A program made the translations under genes and the position numbers. DNA of 64,000 nt from Sphingobacterium faecium (GTDB taxonomy: Bacteria > Bacteroidota > Bacteroidia > Sphingobacteriales > Sphingobacteriaceae): positions 1 through 64,000 of the forward strand of contig NZ_QBKH01000012.1 of the NCBI RefSeq assembly GCF_003054045.1, read 5' to 3'. Every line of letters begins with the position of its first letter. Position 1 is the first letter of the stretch. Shown here piece after piece: positions 60,539 through 64,000 of this stretch. Below the pieces are notes generated by a model. It made no database searches, had not been told where the DNA came from, and saw only the letters and a list, made by a program, of their open reading frames with translations.

Positions 60539-61633
60539 ATGGAACAGAAAGATATCGCAGAAATACTATTAAAGTATGAACTTGGTATAAGTTCAGAAAA
60601 AGAGAACAAACTTATTGAGTCTTGGTATGGTGCCCAAACTGCAGAAGATTGGACGTTTAATGCTTTAGGACAACAGGAACATAAAAATAATATACTTTCT
60701 CAAATTCATAAGCAGATCGGTACTCAATCATCAATCCGCAAACCAATTTACCGATCGCCATTATGGTGGAGTGCCGCGGCAGCTATACTCATAGCTGTTT
60801 TTGTTCTATTCTTCAATCAAACCCATTGGAATAAATCAGATAAAATCGCAGAAATAGATCAGTTTAAACCGGGTAAAGACCAAGCAATATTAAAACTAGA
60901 TGATGGATCCACCTTTGTTCTCAATGGGGCCAAATCAGGTGTAAAAGTTATTGATGGCACCGCTGTCTATCTTGATGGATCGGCCATTAGTAAAGATGAA
61001 CTGCATTCTCAGTTATTGACCATAGAAGTTCCCAAAGGAGGTCAATACCAGGTCACGCTCCCAGATGGCAGTAAAGTCTGGCTGAATGCAGCTTCCACAT
61101 TAAGATACCCAATGCAATTCAGCAATACCCAACGCGAAGTATCCTTGGAGGGTGAAGCTTATTTTGAAGTGACTAAAAACCCACATAAACCCTTTATTGT
61201 AAAATCAACCCATCAACGAGTAGAAGTATTGGGAACAGTATTTAACATTAACAGTTATACAGAGCGCGGATATGTGGAGACCACACTTCTTGAAGGTTCC
61301 GTGAATGTCAATCAACACCGTTTGCTACCAGGCCAACGATCCCTTATATCCGCATCCTCTGCCCAGATTCTTCCTGCAGACATTGAAGCTGCTACAGCAT
61401 GGAGAAAAGGATATTTTCTTTTTGACAATGAACCTTTACCGCATATTTTAGCGACCCTTTCACGATGGTACAATGTTGAATTTGATTATAAACAAACGGA
61501 GATTGAAAAACTATCTTTCTGGGGATCAATTGATAAAAACCAGTCCTTAACGAAAACGCTAGAATTCTTTGAAAGTACTAATCAAATAAAATTTGACTAT
61601 CAGGAGGGCAAAATAGCTATCCATAAAAAATAA
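60539..61633 (+). CDS. FecR-type anti-sigma factor
   Basis: This 364-residue protein has an N-terminal cytosolic segment (IAEILLKYELGISSEKENKL), one membrane helix near 75-95 (WWSAAAAILIAVFVLFF), and the periplasmic FecR domain (VPKGGQYQVTLPDGSKVWLN, AASTLRYPM, REVSLEGEAYFEVTKNPHKP, FIVKST). The C-terminal DUF4974-like part has WYNVEFDY. ATG 60539 is preferred to an upstream GTG. It holds the adjacent sigma factor until the SusC receptor signals. Confidence 0.93.
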   Translation: MEQKDIAEILLKYELGISSEKENKLIESWYGAQTAEDWTFNALGQQEHKNNILSQIHKQIGTQSSIRKPIYRSPLWWSAAAAILIAVFVLFFNQTHWNKSDKIAEIDQFKPGKDQAILKLDDGSTFVLNGAKSGVKVIDGTAVYLDGSAISKDELHSQLLTIEVPKGGQYQVTLPDGSKVWLNAASTLRYPMQFSNTQREVSLEGEAYFEVTKNPHKPFIVKSTHQRVEVLGTVFNINSYTERGYVETTLLEGSVNVNQHRLLPGQRSLISASSAQILPADIEAATAWRKGYFLFDNEPLPHILATLSRWYNVEFDYKQTEIEKLSFWGSIDKNQSLTKTLEFFESTNQIKFDYQEGKIAIHKK

Positions 61634-61683
61634 AACAAACCTAAGTAGAAAACAGACACACTAACCTAAACAACAAACCACAG

Positions 61684-64000
61684 ATGAATCGCCTAAAAAA
61701 CTTGCTATTGGTCACCTCGGTGCTGGCGAGCACCACATTATCCGCGCAACAGCTCAATTATCAGGGCAAACCCTCCCTCAAAGAGCTGTTCACTATCATT
61801 AGGCAGCAAACCGGTTATAACATCATTGCCTCTAGCAATCAAGTTGACCTGAATGCTATTGTAACCGTAAAGGCTAAAGATAAAATGCTAAGAGAAGTTC
61901 TCGAAGAAGCTTTTCAAAATCTACCCCTTTCTTTTAAGATTGTAGGTAAAGAAATTACCATTTTACATGACGACAGGACAAAAGAAAACAAAACCAAAAA
62001 GCAGAAAACAGTACAGCAACTGTTTATAAATGGGATCGTACGAGACAAATTAGGTCCGATAGAACTCGTCACGATCTACAATAAAAATAATGATAAAGTA
62101 ACCTTTACCGATAGTAAAGGTATGTTTACTATTGAAAGAACCGACAACACTGACACGCTGATTTTTAGCTCACTAGGCTATAAAGAACGAGAGATCTATA
62201 TCCCGATCAATCAGCAAAAAGTGGATCTACAACTCTTACAAGTACAGACCGTACTCGACGAAGTCAGTGTACTCTCCTATGGCCAGCAAGTGTCCAAGCG
62301 TCTCAACACAGGATCAACATCTGGAGTTACAGCAGCCATCATCGAAAAAACACCAACTGCAGATCCGCTGATCGCTTTACAAAATCGCGTCCCAGGTCTT
62401 CTTATCAACACCTTAAGTGGCCTCCCAGGTATACAGACACAAGTGCAGATCCGTGGCATCAATACTGTAAATCAAGATGGTCAAGCCAGACAGCCTCTTT
62501 TTATCGTGGACGGTATTCCCTTCAACAATAACTCATTGTCTCATATAGGAGCAAATAATTTAACCAAATCCATTTTAGGGGAGAGTCCGCTCAAAAGTAT
62601 AGACCCGAGTACCATCGCTAGTATTGAGGTGCTCAAGGATGCAGATGCAACAGCAATTTACGGTGCACGTGGTGCCAATGGTGTCATCTTGATCACAACT
62701 AAGCGTGGCAAAGTAGGCCGCGCCACACTCAGTGCAGACTATTACCATAGTTTTGCTTCCATTGGTCGTCATATGAAAATGCTCAACACGGCCCAATACC
62801 TGGAGATGCGTCGAGAAGCTGCAAAAAATGATGGTATAGAACTAACACCAGAAGCCTACCCCGATTTATTCTCCTGGAGTCAAGCCGAAGACCACAATTG
62901 GCAAAAGGAATATTTTAGCAATATCGCACATACTTACAACGCCGAATTATCACTTTCTGGCGGTTCGTCCAGATTTAATTATATGCTAGGCGGTGGATTT
63001 CGCCGTGAAAATACAGTTTACGATAAGAAAAATGGCCTTTCTATAGGCAATTTTCGAAGTAATCTAGATTATAATACTGCAGATGGAAAGTTTACAGCAT
63101 CGTTATCAGCAAGCTATGCAACAGATAAAAATGATATTATACCACTTTCCTTTAATAATTTCTTGACATTACCTCCCAATTATTCACTTTATACTGCCAA
63201 CGGCGAATTGAACTGGGGACTAGAAAACCCGATTGCACAACTGGAACAAACCATAGAGAATAAAACAAAAAATATGGTAAGCAATTTGTCCTTAAGTTAC
63301 CGACTTTTACCAAATTTAGTGACCAAAATTAACACAGGTTATACCCGTATGCATATGGACCAAATGGCGCTCCATCCGAGACGATCATTTAACCCGGCTT
63401 ATTCAACACCAGGTAGCAACTCGTTTACGGATGCCACTACAGCAACTTTCAATTTTGAACCGCAATTGGATTATGACTTAGTCCTAGGTCGTAATGCCTT
63501 CCATGCGCTCCTAGGCGGTACTTACAATAACAGTGAAAACGAAAGTATCAACAAGTCTGGCGCCGATTATTTAGACGACAGCATGATCGAAGATATCAAT
63601 GCCGCTGGACGGATTGATATCTTACAAGATCAGAGGCAATACCGTTTTCTCTCAGGTTTTGCACGCATTGGTTGGACCTTTGACCAAAAATATGTACTCA
63701 ATGGGACGATTCGTCGTGATGGTTCTTCTCGATTTGGTCCTGGCAATAAGTATGGAAATTTTTGGTCACTTGGCGCAGCCTGGATAGTAAGTGAAGAAAA
63801 ATGGCTTAAGGAAAACAATATCGGGATTAGCTTTGCTAAGCTGCGCGGTAGTTATGGCCTTACCGGAAATGATAATATAGGTGATTACTCTTATTTTGTC
63901 AATTATGCCAGAAGTCTGGAGAACTATCTAGATCAAGGATTTTTACCGACCAATCTCTTCAATGCCAACTACCAATGGGAAGTAAATAAGAAACTCGATC
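61684..64000 (+). CDS. SusC/RagA-type TonB receptor with STN domain (cut by window end)
   Basis: The first 772 residues of a SusC-family outer-membrane receptor are present; the frame is open to the edge. A signal sequence (MNRLKNLLLVTSVLASTTLS) is followed by an STN domain (about 30-95: LKELFTIIRQQTGYNIIAS), a carboxypeptidase-like domain (about 118-190) and a plug with DADATAIYGARGANGVILIT. The STN domain transmits ligand status to the FecR encoded 51 bases upstream. A SusD partner is expected just beyond the window. The glycan ligand is unknown; the nearby fucosidase is not in the operon but could supply a hint. Confidence 0.93.
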   Translation, partial: MNRLKNLLLVTSVLASTTLSAQQLNYQGKPSLKELFTIIRQQTGYNIIASSNQVDLNAIVTVKAKDKMLREVLEEAFQNLPLSFKIVGKEITILHDDRTKENKTKKQKTVQQLFINGIVRDKLGPIELVTIYNKNNDKVTFTDSKGMFTIERTDNTDTLIFSSLGYKEREIYIPINQQKVDLQLLQVQTVLDEVSVLSYGQQVSKRLNTGSTSGVTAAIIEKTPTADPLIALQNRVPGLLINTLSGLPGIQTQVQIRGINTVNQDGQARQPLFIVDGIPFNNNSLSHIGANNLTKSILGESPLKSIDPSTIASIEVLKDADATAIYGARGANGVILITTKRGKVGRATLSADYYHSFASIGRHMKMLNTAQYLEMRREAAKNDGIELTPEAYPDLFSWSQAEDHNWQKEYFSNIAHTYNAELSLSGGSSRFNYMLGGGFRRENTVYDKKNGLSIGNFRSNLDYNTADGKFTASLSASYATDKNDIIPLSFNNFLTLPPNYSLYTANGELNWGLENPIAQLEQTIENKTKNMVSNLSLSYRLLPNLVTKINTGYTRMHMDQMALHPRRSFNPAYSTPGSNSFTDATTATFNFEPQLDYDLVLGRNAFHALLGGTYNNSENESINKSGADYLDDSMIEDINAAGRIDILQDQRQYRFLSGFARIGWTFDQKYVLNGTIRRDGSSRFGPGNKYGNFWSLGAAWIVSEEKWLKENNIGISFAKLRGSYGLTGNDNIGDYSYFVNYARSLENYLDQGFLPTNLFNANYQWEVNKKLD

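Noticed and set aside
1..64000. Tandem-repeat CRISPR array, tRNA or rRNA genes
   Set aside because: No regular repeat-spacer unit and no cloverleaf or rRNA-like stretch noticed. A dedicated RNA search was not possible.

Overview
This 64 kb window is an AT-rich chromosomal stretch of a Bacteroidota bacterium, most like Sphingobacterium or a close relative in the Sphingobacteriaceae. This assignment is inferred from gene content. The window has a SusC/RagA-type TonB receptor with an STN domain behind an ECF sigma factor and FecR, many lipoproteins and outer-membrane barrels, GG-leader peptides served by a VKOR-DsbA fusion, and TAnnTTTG promoter elements. No rRNA, tRNA, CRISPR array, transposase or phage gene was recognised.

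Layout. (1) 1-8.9 kb is a peptide natural-product island. It holds a C39-peptidase ABC exporter (minus strand, cut by the window edge), a VKOR-thioredoxin fusion, an 80-residue double-glycine leader peptide with six core cysteines, a TlpA-like oxidoreductase, two tandem GT25-like glycosyltransferases, UDP-galactopyranose mutase and a GT14-like glycosyltransferase. Long perfect AT-rich palindromes lie at 1078-1126 and 8807-8864. (2) 8.9-15.9 kb holds a Tat-type aldo/keto reductase, small lipoprotein and membrane genes, Ohr, and a large lipoprotein with a barrel. (3) 16.3-24.9 kb is a TonB receptor / DUF4876 / DUF6850 barrel / gingipain-like clan CD protein operon, behind a promoter with an iron-box-like inverted repeat. 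(4) 25.1-34.7 kb is a copper or redox locus: SCO, a YtkA/FixH-like lipoprotein, two MbnP-MbnH pairs, a barrel, a cytochrome c and an AraC regulator, flanked by three paralogous small C-x9-C-x3-C secreted proteins. (5) 34.8-44.9 kb is a patchwork of detoxification genes (isochorismatase-like, OsmC, NTF2, NmrA, HxlR, DJ-1, AraC, methyltransferase) with gene scars. (6) 45-49.9 kb holds an ECF sigma factor with a membrane-anchor/barrel fusion, and a cytochrome/YceI/DUF5777 operon. (7) 50-56.8 kb holds AraC, MBL hydrolase, LLM oxidoreductase, and a TetR gene with matching operators before itself and before a membrane/DUF3817/rhodanese operon. (8) 57-64 kb holds an alpha-L-fucosidase, a decayed region, and a sigma/FecR/SusC surface-signalling locus that runs off the end.

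The most interesting parts are the disulfide-rich, possibly glycosylated peptide island, the duplicated MbnP/MbnH locus with its three-member small-protein family, and the TonB operon carrying a gingipain-like protein under an apparent metal-responsive operator.
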